64,000 nucleotides of DNA from assembly GCA_963810555.1 (NCBI GenBank), contig CAWENX010000022.1:1-64000 (forward strand). Direction: 5' to 3'. Both the position numbers and the translations under genes were made by a program. Below the pieces are notes generated by a model. That model was given only the letters and a program-made list of their open reading frames with translations. It was not told where the DNA came from and did not search any database. This DNA is from G963677325 sp963810555 (GTDB lineage: Bacteria; Bacteroidota; Bacteroidia; Bacteroidales; Prolixibacteraceae). Shown here in pieces: positions 1 to 6,579 of this stretch (position 1 is the first letter of the stretch; every line of letters begins with the position of its first letter).

Positions 1-333
1 CAGCATACCAGTTGTACAAGGCACCATAAAGGTTTTTATTTGTTACGTCATTATTGTACGCAGCAGATAACCGGGAGTAATAAGATTACTCCATGCTGTA
101 TTATCTGTTACATTTGGGATGATTGTACCATCATTTAATTTGGTTACTTTCAAATTCTCTACCATCCATGTTTGAGTTCCGATTTTTACTGTATTATAAA
201 CATTTCCGTCTATATCGGTTACAGTTGTACTTTGAGTTGGATCATTTGTATCGTTTTTACTGCAACTAGCTACAAGCATTAATAGCATTACCATTATTAA
301 TGGGTAAATCAAAATTCTGTTGTTTAATTTCAT
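1..333 (-). CDS. FISUMP-domain lipoprotein, frameshifted and cut by the window edge
   Basis: The N-terminus is a lipoprotein signal: a hydrophobic stretch ending in LVASC, so Cys24 is probably the lipidated residue. It is followed by the start of a Fibrobacter succinogenes major paralogous (FISUMP) domain, with TDIDGNVYNTVKIGTQTWM and then ENLK. The frame stops near 43, but the next frame carries the expected continuation YNNDVTNKNLYGALYNWYA up to position 1, so a one-base error near 60-66 splits the gene. It is probably an outer-membrane-anchored surface protein of unknown ligand. It is the most downstream visible gene of the minus-strand island. The rest lies outside the window. Confidence 0.75.
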
Positions 334-406
334 TGTTTTAAATTTTAAGATTAAGGTTGATTCAAGTATTACTAAAGAAGTAAAAATGATCCTGAGAATA
401 TCAGAA

Positions 407-772
407 TCATTTTATCAGACCTTTCTTTTTCAAGTATGTTATTGCATCGCCCAACTGATTATTTAAGTATGCTATCGCATAAGTATTTGCTTCATGATTA
501 ACCGTAGACTCATTAATAGTTTTAGGCCATTTCAAAAAGGTATTTATTTCTGTCTCAACTACAAACTCTTTTCCTAGCAGGATGTTTTTAAAATAAGATT
601 CTATTGCTTCTTTATTAGGGTCAAACCAAAATTCCTTCATAATTGAATTGCAATCTAAAGTATATGTTACTTTAAATCGAGTTTTTGAAAGAAATTTCCC
701 TGTTATATTTATTCTCCAACCTCGATAGCAATAAAACTGATAAAGTGCTATTACTGTGTATGTATGTATCAT
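407..772 (-). CDS. Hypothetical protein, 121 aa
   Basis: I do not recognise a family. The product is 121 aa with no obvious signal peptide, is rich in aromatic residues near the N-terminus (YQFYCYRGW) and ends in a short basic tail (LKKKGLIK). Its ATG at 772 overlaps the TGA stop of the upstream J-domain gene (769-771), so the two are probably translationally coupled. This overlap only exists if the J-domain gene is read through its frameshift, which supports that reconstruction. The role is unknown; a client or partner of the J protein is only a guess. Confidence 0.6.
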   Translation of the reverse strand: MIHTYTVIALYQFYCYRGWRINITGKFLSKTRFKVTYTLDCNSIMKEFWFDPNKEAIESYFKNILLGKEFVVETEINTFLKWPKTINESTVNHEANTYAIAYLNNQLGDAITYLKKKGLIK

Positions 773-1078
773 AGTTCAATTTTTAGTTTATCACTAGCTT
801 CCTCTTTTAATTGACAAAGCTTACTATAACTTGATTTGTTTTCTGCTATTCTTGAAACTTAAATCAGTTGCTATACTATTTAAATCAGGATCAACAAATC
901 TATCAGGGTGACATTTTCGAATTAATTCATTGTAGATTTCTTTAGATTTATTGAAATCAGAGAAAAATTTATTGAAATCAATTTCTATCTCTTTGCCACC
1001 TAATTGCTCTTTCTTGAATCCATTCTTAGAATGAGTTCGCAATATAATATTGCTTAGTAATTTTACTATCCAATCCAT
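769..1078 (-). CDS. Small J-domain protein, frameshifted
   Basis: The protein starts MDWIVKLL at 1078 and contains IYNELIRKCHPDRF, the helix II and HPD signature of a DnaJ domain, which stimulates Hsp70 ATPase activity. The frame closes early at 824. One extra A near 845-860 explains this: the next frame continues IAENKSSYSKLCQLKEEA to a stop at 769, matching the end of a J domain. The reconstructed protein is about 103 aa, little more than the J domain, with no Gly/Phe or zinc region. It lies 2 nt after the stop of the gene at 1081 and overlaps the next start by ATGA, so three genes look cotranscribed. Confidence 0.7.
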
Positions 1079-1080
1079 AT

Positions 1081-1459
1081 TTAGTGACCTAATGAATATT
1101 GATGCCCCAAACGCCATTTATAACCTGTAGAGGAAGAGTGACCATGAATCTGCAATGTATCCCATCCAAGAGTTACTAACTTTCTTGTTAATATTTCGTT
1201 TTTTAACACAATATTTGCAAATTCTGTACATTCGTTTTGAGTCAATGCACGACCGGTTAGCACCTTTATTTTAAAACCAGAAAACCATTTGGAGAAAGAA
1301 TGTTTATAGCTTGAATCTCCCAAGAATATTGAAGCTTCAGATAAGTATCGGTGCTATCTCTATAATAAAAGAGTTTCTTGCAGCTTTATTGAATTCCCTA
1401 ATAAGTCTTTCTCGTTCTGAAAAATCGACAAACCAATTGTAAATGTAACTCCAAATCAT
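1081..1459 (-). CDS. Hypothetical protein, about 126 aa, frameshifted
   Basis: The reading frame starts at ATG 1459 (MIWSYIYNWFVDFSERERLI) and runs into a stop near 1340, where one extra base moves it to the frame ending at 1081 (SEASIFLGDSSYKHSFSKW and onward). The C-terminal half contains GWDTLQIHGHSSSTGYKW. No family is recognised; the protein is basic and rich in aromatics, without a signal peptide. It is the first gene of a tight minus-strand trio with the J-domain gene and the 407-772 gene. The total span of 379 nt equals 126 codons plus one base. Confidence 0.55.
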
Positions 1460-1502
1460 AACTTCAATATTTTAGTATTAACTTAAAAAATTATTCCTTG
1501 CG

Positions 1503-1670
1503 TTATATAGCCTTGCAACCAACAGATCCTAATTCATCAATTCCTAATTGACTTACTACAACCAATAATCTGCTTCCAAGAGCTTTAATCATTGCTCTGT
1601 CTCCAAAAACGAATAAGCCCATGATTGTATTTTTAAAGTCAAGTCTATATTTATTTGTACTCCATTTCAT
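1503..1670 (-). CDS. Small hypothetical protein, 55 aa
   Basis: An uninterrupted frame from ATG 1670 to TAA 1503 encodes MKWSTNKYRLDF and later IKALGSRLLVVVSQLG. It has a basic N-terminus and a hydrophobic middle but no clear signal peptide or membrane span. It lies between the long nested inverted repeat at 1691-1848 and the gene starting at 1459, on the same strand as everything nearby. The family is not recognised. The call rests on frame length and plausible composition only. Confidence 0.4.
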   Translation of the reverse strand: MKWSTNKYRLDFKNTIMGLFVFGDRAMIKALGSRLLVVVSQLGIDELGSVGCKAI

Positions 1671-1690
1671 CAGAGTTTATCACAAAAAAG

Positions 1691-1848
1691 GGGCGTGAAC
1701 TAAAACTGTATTCGCAGTTGAAGTATCGCCAGGCACTCATGCAACAAATAAGTAAAGCCCACGCCTTTGACGTAAGCTTCACTTATTATTCTTGTTGCAT
1801 TTTTGAAAACTGGCGGTTTTAGAAAGCATGAATAAAAAGCTAACGCCT
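1691..1848 (-). repeat. Long nested inverted repeat, attC-like or structured RNA
   Basis: Six paired arms nest around one apex: GGCGT (1692-1696) with ACGCC (1843-1847), CTAAAAC (1700-1706) with GTTTTAG (1816-1822), CGCCAG (1727-1732) with CTGGCG (1810-1815), ATGCAACAA (1739-1747) with TTGTTGCAT (1792-1800), ATAAGT with ACTTAT, and AAGC with GCTT. The apex is about 1759-1775. A secondary hairpin, AACTG-TATTCG-CAGTT, sits on the 5' arm at 1703-1718. The length and symmetry resemble an integron attC site folded as a single strand, but the end boxes do not match the classical RYYYAAC/GTTRRRY core. A transposon end or a noncoding RNA is also possible. Confidence 0.6.
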
Positions 1849-2018
1849 CTATATTTTTAAGTTTAGGTCCGTTTAAAATTTGATCATAGGCATTTTTTTG
1901 AATGTTCCATCAAAATTAAAATTAATCTTTTGAAAGTCAATGAGAATCTTTGAAGAAAATTCAACTTAAATGCTAATAAAGTAATTGCTTTAATTAAACC
2001 ATATTTGATTTGGATTTT
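1849..2018. other. AT-rich gap without a gene
   Basis: I see no convincing frame or RNA here. The stretch is AT-rich and lies between the nested inverted repeat and the terminator after the radC-like gene. Confidence 0.4.
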
Positions 2019-2042
2019 AAAGAAGGGGTTTCCCCCTTCTTT
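2019..2042 (-). terminator. Intrinsic terminator after the radC-like gene
   Basis: AAAGAAGGGG (2019-2028) and CCCCTTCTTT (2033-2042) form a 10-bp stem with a short loop and a T-run on the minus strand. It touches the reconstructed stop codon of the radC-like gene (2042-2044), which suits the end of that minus-strand transcript. Confidence 0.75.
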
Positions 2043-2486
2043 TATAAGTATCCTTCATCAGCAAAAGATAAATAGCCTTCCTCTGTCAGAATAATGTGAT
2101 CTATCAGAGGAATTTCAAGAATAGTACCAGCTTCTTTTACTTGTCTCGTAATCTTTCTATCTGAATCAGATGGCTGTAATGTTTCCACTAGGATGATTGT
2201 GAGCCATCATAACTGAGGTTGCATTTGCTTTAAGTGCAACTTGAAACACTACTCTTAAATCAATCACTGTACCGGTCATTCCTCCTTTTGCAAGGAAGTG
2301 TTCTCCGATAATTTGATTCTGTCTGTTTAAAAGCAGTAAATATGCAAACTCTATGTGTTCAAAGGATGGCCAAAACATTCTGTAAGCTTTTGCTGCATCG
2401 CTTGAACAAGTTATCTTGATTCGGTCTTTACTCTTTACTTTAGAAGAATATGTGATTTGTACTTCTGCAATATTATCTTGAATCAT
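2042..2486 (-). CDS. RadC/JAB-domain protein, frameshifted
   Basis: The protein has the RadC-type JAB fold (DUF2466, MPN+): after LLLLNRQNQIIGEHFLAKGG comes the metal-binding MMAHNHPSG motif. The first frame closes at 2166, but the next frame continues LQPSDSDRKITRQVKEAG and LIDHIILTEEGYLSFADEG to a stop at 2042, which is the canonical RadC ending. An indel near 2175-2180 explains the break. The reconstructed length is about 148 aa, the usual size of the JAB domain alone; the N-terminal HhH part of full RadC is absent. Stand-alone JAB proteins like this are common on Bacteroidota plasmids and conjugative elements. Its function is unproven despite the name. A hairpin leader lies 8 nt upstream. 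Confidence 0.85.
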
Positions 2487-2493
2487 TAAAAAG

Positions 2494-2533
2494 TGCTCAT
2501 GCCCTTGGACTTGTTTAGGTAACTAGCACACCT
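2494..2533 (-). promoter_or_regulatory. Hairpin leader copy 1, before the radC-like gene
   Basis: On the gene strand this reads AGGT, nine nt, ACCT (stem I, 2530-2533 with 2517-2520), then a second segment with loop AGGGCA between 2494 and 2509. Stem II is weak in this copy (CA/TG only). It starts 8 nt upstream of ATG 2486. It belongs to the five-copy family at 2747, 3230, 3477 and 4019. Confidence 0.65.
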
Positions 2534-2550
2534 ATTAAATTAGAATCGTT

Positions 2551-2738
2551 CTAAACTAAAAAAGAGGCTTTCGCCTCTCTTTTCTGTTCAACCTTTAATG
2601 GTATCGCCTCAGAATATGAATAATCTCCAGGGCTTTTACCTTTAAGATCATCTTCCTGCGAACAATAATCAATGAATTGGTTGTAAGCGTAGCATCCAAG
2701 CAATCTCCATCGGCTCTAACACAATAAGGTGAATTCAT
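2551..2738 (-). CDS. Small hypothetical protein, about 62 aa, frameshifted
   Basis: ATG 2738 begins MNSPYCVRADGDCL. About 15 codons later the frame loses sense, and the neighbouring frame gives a convincing protein, YAYNQFIDYCSQEDDLKGKS followed by PGDYSYSEAIPLKVEQKREA. One missing base near 2693 joins them. The stop is at 2551, inside or just past a terminator-like hairpin, so the true C-terminus may be slightly shorter. No family is recognised; the protein is acidic in the middle and basic at the end. A hairpin leader lies 9 nt upstream of its ATG. Confidence 0.5.
2559..2584 (-). terminator. Terminator-like hairpin
   Basis: AAAGAGGC (2561-2568) pairs with GCCTCTCTTT (2573-2582) across a TTTC loop, with T-runs on both strands. 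It lies at the 3' end of the gene starting at 2738, so the radC-like gene downstream may have its own promoter. A palindrome TAGAATCGTTCTA lies at 2541-2553. Confidence 0.55.
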
Positions 2739-2746
2739 AATTTATT

Positions 2747-2786
2747 GTCCCTGCCTTGGGAACTTATTTCGGTATATGGCGCACCG
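2747..2786 (-). promoter_or_regulatory. Hairpin leader copy 2
   Basis: Gene-strand stem I is CGGT/ACCG (2783-2786 with 2770-2773) with a nine-nt loop. The outer pair is C-G where copies 1, 3 and 4 have A-T. Stem II is CCC-AAGGCA-GGG (2749-2760). It lies 9 nt upstream of ATG 2738. Confidence 0.7.
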
Positions 2787-2791
2787 GTTAA

Positions 2792-3209
2792 TTAATCTTC
2801 ATCTGGAAATAAAATAGTAATAGCTGGTGATGGACAATTCAGATCAAGCGGACCAATCACGGCTTTAAGTGTGACTTCTCTTAGCAGTCGATTACCTTCA
2901 CAGACTTTTTCATATTTAGTCCAGTTGCCTTCATCTGGTAGTTGGCAGCAGAACTGAAAAGTCAATTCCTCTGAATTCGTCTTTCTGGCCTTTAAAGCAA
3001 ACATGAATAAGATGTCCCAAAGTCTGGCCTTGTTCGTCTTGATGTGCCATCCCTTTAGGAACCTTCACATATTTGTCATAAACTCCCCTTGTAAAGAACA
3101 CCGGAAAGATAATTCCAGCCTCTTTTGTTATCGCTGGCTGTATTGCTACCTGAAATCCATCAGCTAATAGCTTCTGCTCTGGTATAACTTGCGATAATTT
3201 TCCAATCAT
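2792..3209 (-). CDS. Hypothetical protein, about 139 aa, frameshifted
   Basis: The first part begins at ATG 3209 (MIGKLSQVIPEQKLLADGF) and ends at 2931. The second part is in the next frame (ELTFQFCCQLPDEGNWTKY through ITILFPDED) and ends at 2792. The two overlap between 2931 and 3004 and read as one protein if an indel lies near 2960-3000. I do not recognise the family. It has KVPKGMAHQDEQGQTLGHL in the first half and ends in an acidic tail. It sits between two hairpin leader copies and shares the operon with radC-like and J-domain genes. Confidence 0.6.
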
Positions 3210-3229
3210 TTAAATCCATAGTTTTAATG

Positions 3230-3273
3230 CCTCATGCCTTTGAGGACTTCATTTTTAGGTATCAAGCACACCT
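3230..3273 (-). promoter_or_regulatory. Hairpin leader copy 3, best example
   Basis: Gene-strand stem I is AGGT/ACCT (3270-3273 with 3257-3260) around a nine-nt loop; stem II is CCTCA-AAGGCA-TGAGG (3230-3245), a perfect 5-bp stem. It lies 20 nt upstream of ATG 3209. Confidence 0.8.
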
Positions 3274-3275
3274 TA

Positions 3276-3467
3276 TTAATAGGATATCAATTCGTAGTTA
3301 TTCTCAACAGATGGAATCTGTTTGTAAAGCTCATTATAGCACTCTGCCAATTCAACTAACCAAGGACGATCTTTAATTGAATTATCATCCATGTAAGGAG
3401 CAAGAGTCCACAATATGGCATTCATTAATCGTTCAGTCTGTAAGAAACTCAGTTTTATTTCAATCAT
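3276..3467 (-). CDS. Small hypothetical protein, 63 aa
   Basis: An intact frame from ATG 3467 to TAA 3276 starts MIEIKLSFLQTERLMNAILW and contains DRPWLVELAECYNELYKQI. It looks like an all-helical cytosolic protein without a signal peptide. No family is recognised. Hairpin leader copy 4 lies 9 nt upstream of its start and copy 3 begins 2 nt after its stop, so the intergenic spaces are almost entirely made of these leaders. Confidence 0.65.
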   Translation of the reverse strand: MIEIKLSFLQTERLMNAILWTLAPYMDDNSIKDRPWLVELAECYNELYKQIPSVENNYELISY

Positions 3468-3476
3468 TCAATTGTA

Positions 3477-3516
3477 CCCATGCCTTTGGGATTTATTGTA
3501 GGTATCAAGCACACCT
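3477..3516 (-). promoter_or_regulatory. Hairpin leader copy 4
   Basis: Gene-strand stem I is AGGT/ACCT (3513-3516 with 3500-3503); stem II is CCCA-AAGGCA-TGGG (3477-3490), with the same loop as copy 3 but a different stem sequence. It lies 9 nt upstream of ATG 3467. Confidence 0.8.
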
Positions 3517-3523
3517 AATTCTT

Positions 3524-4009
3524 TTAATTAATTGAATGATCGTTGATGAGAGCTTCGGATTCAATCTTTTCATGTCCCCATAATGCTCTCATTTGTTCCA
3601 TTGAAAGTAGAACACCTGACTTTTTGAAGTAATCTCCTTTATGCCAGTACCATGCAGCCTTGGGATGTGAGAAGGTATATCCTTCAGCTTTTAAAGTATC
3701 TCTTACAGAAAAAGTGTTTCCTGTAATCCAGATCCACGATCCAATCAGTTCAATAATGATATTAGGCAAACGAATAATTCTATTTAACCTTTCGCGCAGT
3801 TCCTCTGAAACTTGCTGTTCCCACTCTTTCCTTCCTTCTGAAAAGGATTCGTTACCACTGATCAATTTTCTTGACATTCTATCATATTGATCGTTAATAT
3901 TCTGCATCGAAATGGTAGTACCTCCCTTATCGGGATGATGAATGAAAGCTAACCTGTGGTACTCTTTGCGTAAATCATCTAAGTTTTCAATGTTCTTAAA
4001 ATAAATCAT
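3524..4009 (-). CDS. J-domain protein, 161 aa
   Basis: The N-terminus is a compact J domain: LDDLRKEYHRLAFIHHPDKG (residues about 10-29) carries the HPD motif, followed by INDQYDRMSRKL as helix III. A charged helix (about 55-75) leads to a C-terminal region with GNTFSVRDTLKAEGYTF and KAAWYWHKGDYFKK, which I do not assign. It should act as an Hsp70 co-chaperone with a dedicated client. It is the first gene after a terminator at 4119-4141 and is preceded by hairpin leader copy 5. J proteins of this architecture occur on Bacteroidota mobile elements. The frame is intact. Confidence 0.8.
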   Translation of the reverse strand: MIYFKNIENLDDLRKEYHRLAFIHHPDKGGTTISMQNINDQYDRMSRKLISGNESFSEGRKEWEQQVSEELRERLNRIIRLPNIIIELIGSWIWITGNTFSVRDTLKAEGYTFSHPKAAWYWHKGDYFKKSGVLLSMEQMRALWGHEKIESEALINDHSIN

Positions 4010-4018
4010 TTGATTTTA

Positions 4019-4058
4019 CTGATGCCCTTCAGGTTTATTATAGCTTCTGGCTCGCCGT
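4019..4058 (-). promoter_or_regulatory. Hairpin leader copy 5
   Basis: Stem II is CTGA-AGGGCA-TCAG (4019-4032) on the gene strand. This is a third distinct stem sequence around the conserved loop, 9 nt upstream of ATG 4009. The upstream half (GGCGAGCCAGAAGC) aligns with stem I of the other copies but does not form the same clean stem. Confidence 0.7.
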
Positions 4059-4118
4059 TTTTAATTAATTTGGGGGATTCCCGGATTATATTTGGAGTTA
4101 TGCTACCGGACATAAAAA

Positions 4119-4141
4119 AAAGCTCCCTGAGAAGGAGCTTT
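4119..4141 (-). terminator. Terminator or attenuator upstream of the J-domain operon
   Basis: AGCTCC (4121-4126) pairs with GGAGCT (4134-4139), extended by A/T pairs, and has a T-run on the minus strand. It lies only about 110 nt upstream of ATG 4009, so it could attenuate that operon rather than end the previous one. Confidence 0.6.
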
Positions 4142-4486
4142 AATGTTTCAAGATTTTCGGTCTTGATTATATTTTAAGTCTATGGTAGCATATTTTGGAT
4201 TTTAATCCTTACTGTATTCCTTGGAATTTTTTGATCCCTCAAAAGTTTCCAATTATTCGATTGACCCGGGGAGTAAAATTATAGACCTTTTCTGCTCTCA
4301 TACTACAAAAAATTTTAAATTTTTTTTCTTTGAGAATAGCTATTTAGTGCTTCAATTGCATGAAATGTGGGTTATCTTATGATGTTATTACATGAAGTAA
4401 TTCCTTTAAAGCGGTAATTATTTAAGATCATAAATTTTTCGGTACATTACACTATTATATAATAGTCTCGATTAACCTAAAATAAA

Positions 4487-4509
4487 AAAGAAGCTGATTA
4501 GGCTTCTTT
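4487..4509 (-). terminator. Intrinsic terminator of the nuclease/EVE operon
   Basis: AAAGAAGC (4487-4494) pairs with GCTTCTTT (4502-4509) across a 7-nt loop, followed by TTTTTT on the minus strand. It lies about 50 nt downstream of the stop at 4558. Confidence 0.75.
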
Positions 4510-4557
4510 GTGTGTGGCTCTTTGATTGAGTCATATTAAATCTTTCAGGATGCTGTA

Positions 4558-5237
4558 TCAGCGATAATTATTAATTAAATAATTCCTCCACTCGCCTTTC
4601 TTTCTTCCACCAACTGAAAATAGTCGTTTCTCTGCTTCAAACCCATCACAATTTAATATTACTGCAATTTGGTCAACGTGATTACAGAAATTTTCATATG
4701 TGTCAGAATTATTACTGTCATTTACCCATGCATTACTTGTTAAATCAACTATATTGTCTCCTGTCAAAAAGTTGATTGATTTACTTACCCATTGATCCAT
4801 TATATATCCTTTTAGATTAGGTGAAAGAAAACAAATAAGTTTGGTGAAATAGCCAATCCCAAGACCTTGGTAAGTGTCCCTTATTTCTTTCTTGTTGAAA
4901 TGCATCAAAAGCTTTTTGTCTTGATTGATAAAACCCGTTTCGCAAATTTTCGACTAATGGACTTAGATAATGTAAATTGTCAAAAAGTAATCTACCATGA
5001 CTTCTTCTCATTCCACCCCAAGATAAAATTGCAATTAAAACATTTATATTACTATTATTTTGATTTAAGGAGTAATCAAACAAATCATACCGATCAAATT
5101 GGTTGTTTGTTTAAAGCAATATCAATATTTTTACCGCTAGGCATTACCGAATTGGCCCAATTAAGTGAATTATTACCAACATACCCTTGGTTGTTGTCTC
5201 CTAATTGGATTAAAATGTTTAGATGTATTTCGTTCAT
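4558..5237 (-). CDS. 8-oxoguanine DNA glycosylase-like (OGG_4-type) protein, two frameshifts
   Basis: Three overlapping frames make one protein of about 226 aa: MNEIHLNILIQLGDNN from 5237, FDRYDLFDYSLNQNNSN with ILSWGGMRRSHGRLLFDNL in the middle, and GYFTKLICFLSPNLKGYIMD with the C-terminus ending at 4558. Breaks fall near 5105 and 4870-4900. The WGGMRRSHGRLLF segment and YFTKLICFL resemble HhH-superfamily glycosylase-like proteins (OGG_4), where the latter would contain the substrate-side helix. Catalytic residues cannot be assigned by eye. It is the last gene before the terminator at 4487. Its neighbours are nucleases and an EVE protein, so a role in recognising altered bases fits the context but is inferred. 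Confidence 0.5.
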
Positions 5238-5277
5238 ATTTGAGCTGCCTGTCTCGTTGACTTAGTCATAGACTGTA

Positions 5278-6038
5278 TTATTCAAGAGTGATCTTTTTTA
5301 ATGAAACTGACAGACTGTATTCAAATAGTTCTATATTTTGAGTTTCTGAACAAGCTAGGATTAGATCTTCTGTTATTTCTCTTGCTATAATGATTCCTCT
5401 AACTTTTTGATTTTTCTCTGCAAGATTCTTCCTTATCCAAGCCATGTACCTAAGAATTTGTCCTACTACTCTATCATATCCTCTGGAAACTTTAAGTTCA
5501 ATTACGATGTAATCTTTATTCTTATCTACTGCCAGAATATCAATAGCTCTATTGCCGACAGGGAATTCCAATCCGCTGATTCCCTCTTCTCTATATAAGG
5601 TAAATCCGTTTTCGATTATGTTCAGATTTTTTGCTAAAAAGTTCTGTAAGTCTTTCTCATAAGCGAACTCATTTTCTTCATTTATATATTCATAAGTTGT
5701 ACCCACTAAATTCTTCTTTTGCCATGGATTCTTCCTGTGATTTGGCATATATCGGACTTGGATCAGATGAAGAATCATAAAGCCGGAATCTTTTACTATC
5801 TATTTGATAGAACAAATCATCTTTACCGTTTTGATGTGGTGAGTGATGAATTCGGCTAGGGGCATTAGTAGAGAAAAGATTAAGATGAGCATCTAATGTT
5901 CCTTCTTTGATCTAGGGGATATTTTTGCTTAAACCATGTATATATTCTGTCCCTTTCAAATATTTCTCCTTTTTGTATTCCAAGTTCTTTATGCTAAGTC
6001 TGTGGACAACATTCAGCGGATTTCTCATAGATGGCCAT
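5278..6038 (-). CDS. NucS/DUF91-type endonuclease with N-terminal winged-helix-like domain, frameshifted
   Basis: The C-terminal 130 residues match the NucS/DUF91 nuclease domain (PD-(D/E)XK fold): EKDLQNFLAKNLNIIENG, then GNRAIDILAVD and IVIELKVSRGYDRVVGQILR. In the intact 166-aa frame starting at 5778 the catalytic set is D80, E94-x-K96 and Q107. Upstream, other frames contain ELGIQKGEIFERDRIYTWF and EGTLDAHLNLFSTNAPSRI, which look like the HTH-type domain often fused to such nucleases (DUF7669-like). ATG 6038 is the likely start, with breaks near 5997, 5905 and 5775. The NucS N-terminal dimerisation domain is absent. It lies 41 nt before the OGG-like gene and 56 nt after the EVE gene. Confidence 0.75.
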
Positions 6039-6093
6039 AATCTTAATTTTTTAAGTTAATAGTAAGAAAGTCTGTACAATTGACGTTTCTTGT

Positions 6094-6579
6094 TTAGTAT
6101 TCTATTAGTTTTTTTATTATAGTCCATTCCTCCGTTGTCACAGGGAAATTGGTGCCTCTTGGCATTCTTACAATGCTTAAATCTTGAAGTCCATTTGTAA
6201 TCATATTTTCTTTTGTCAATGGTTCTTTTAAATTCTCAATAACTTTCATTTTAACTCTAAATTGAACTCCATTTTCATTTGTCGAATCAATCCAGTATTT
6301 CTTTTCTACATCTGATTCAATGAATTCACCTGGATCCGATATCAGTTCAGTAATTGCAATTATTCCCGCTGACCTACCTGAACGCCACATCAATCCAATA
6401 TGTCCTTTTGCTATTTCGTTCTTATATTGTTTCACTTTCCAATGAAACCCTTTTATAACCTCCCCGTCTAAAAGAGCTTCTTTCACTCTATATTTTTCTG
6501 GGTTACACTGGAAAATCCAAATCCTTTCAGCTAAAGATAATGTCCTGTTTAACATTGGTTTAAAATTAAGATTTGTCAA
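6094..6579 (-). CDS. EVE-domain protein
   Basis: WIFQCNPEKYRVKEALLDG and VKQYKNEIAKGHIGLMWRSG, then AGIIAITELISDP, are the signature of the EVE domain, a PUA-like fold that binds modified cytosines or RNA nucleobases. The domain covers nearly the entire 161 aa, the size of stand-alone EVE proteins. The longest frame begins at a TTG (6579) overlapping the TGA of the upstream gene; an internal ATG (MLNRTLSL, near 6555) is also possible. EVE proteins often travel with restriction endonucleases, and here both flanking genes are nuclease-like. The frame is intact. Confidence 0.85.
   Translation of the reverse strand: MTNLNFKPMLNRTLSLAERIWIFQCNPEKYRVKEALLDGEVIKGFHWKVKQYKNEIAKGHIGLMWRSGRSAGIIAITELISDPGEFIESDVEKKYWIDSTNENGVQFRVKMKVIENLKEPLTKENMITNGLQDLSIVRMPRGTNFPVTTEEWTIIKKLIEY

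Larger units (their letters stand above)
4059..4557. other. Regulatory gap with two terminators and an enclosing inverted repeat
   Basis: No gene is visible. The gap holds two terminator hairpins (4119-4141 and 4487-4509), a hairpin CAAGA-TTTTCGG-TCTTG (4149-4165) and a 9-bp inverted repeat, TATGCTACC (4099-4107) and GGTAGCATA (4184-4192), that encloses the first terminator. The promoter for the 4009 gene should lie here, but I cannot place it. Confidence 0.5.

Noticed and set aside
1691..1848. tRNA or tmRNA gene
   Set aside because: The paired arms do not fit a cloverleaf with TTC and anticodon loops, and no CCA end is present.
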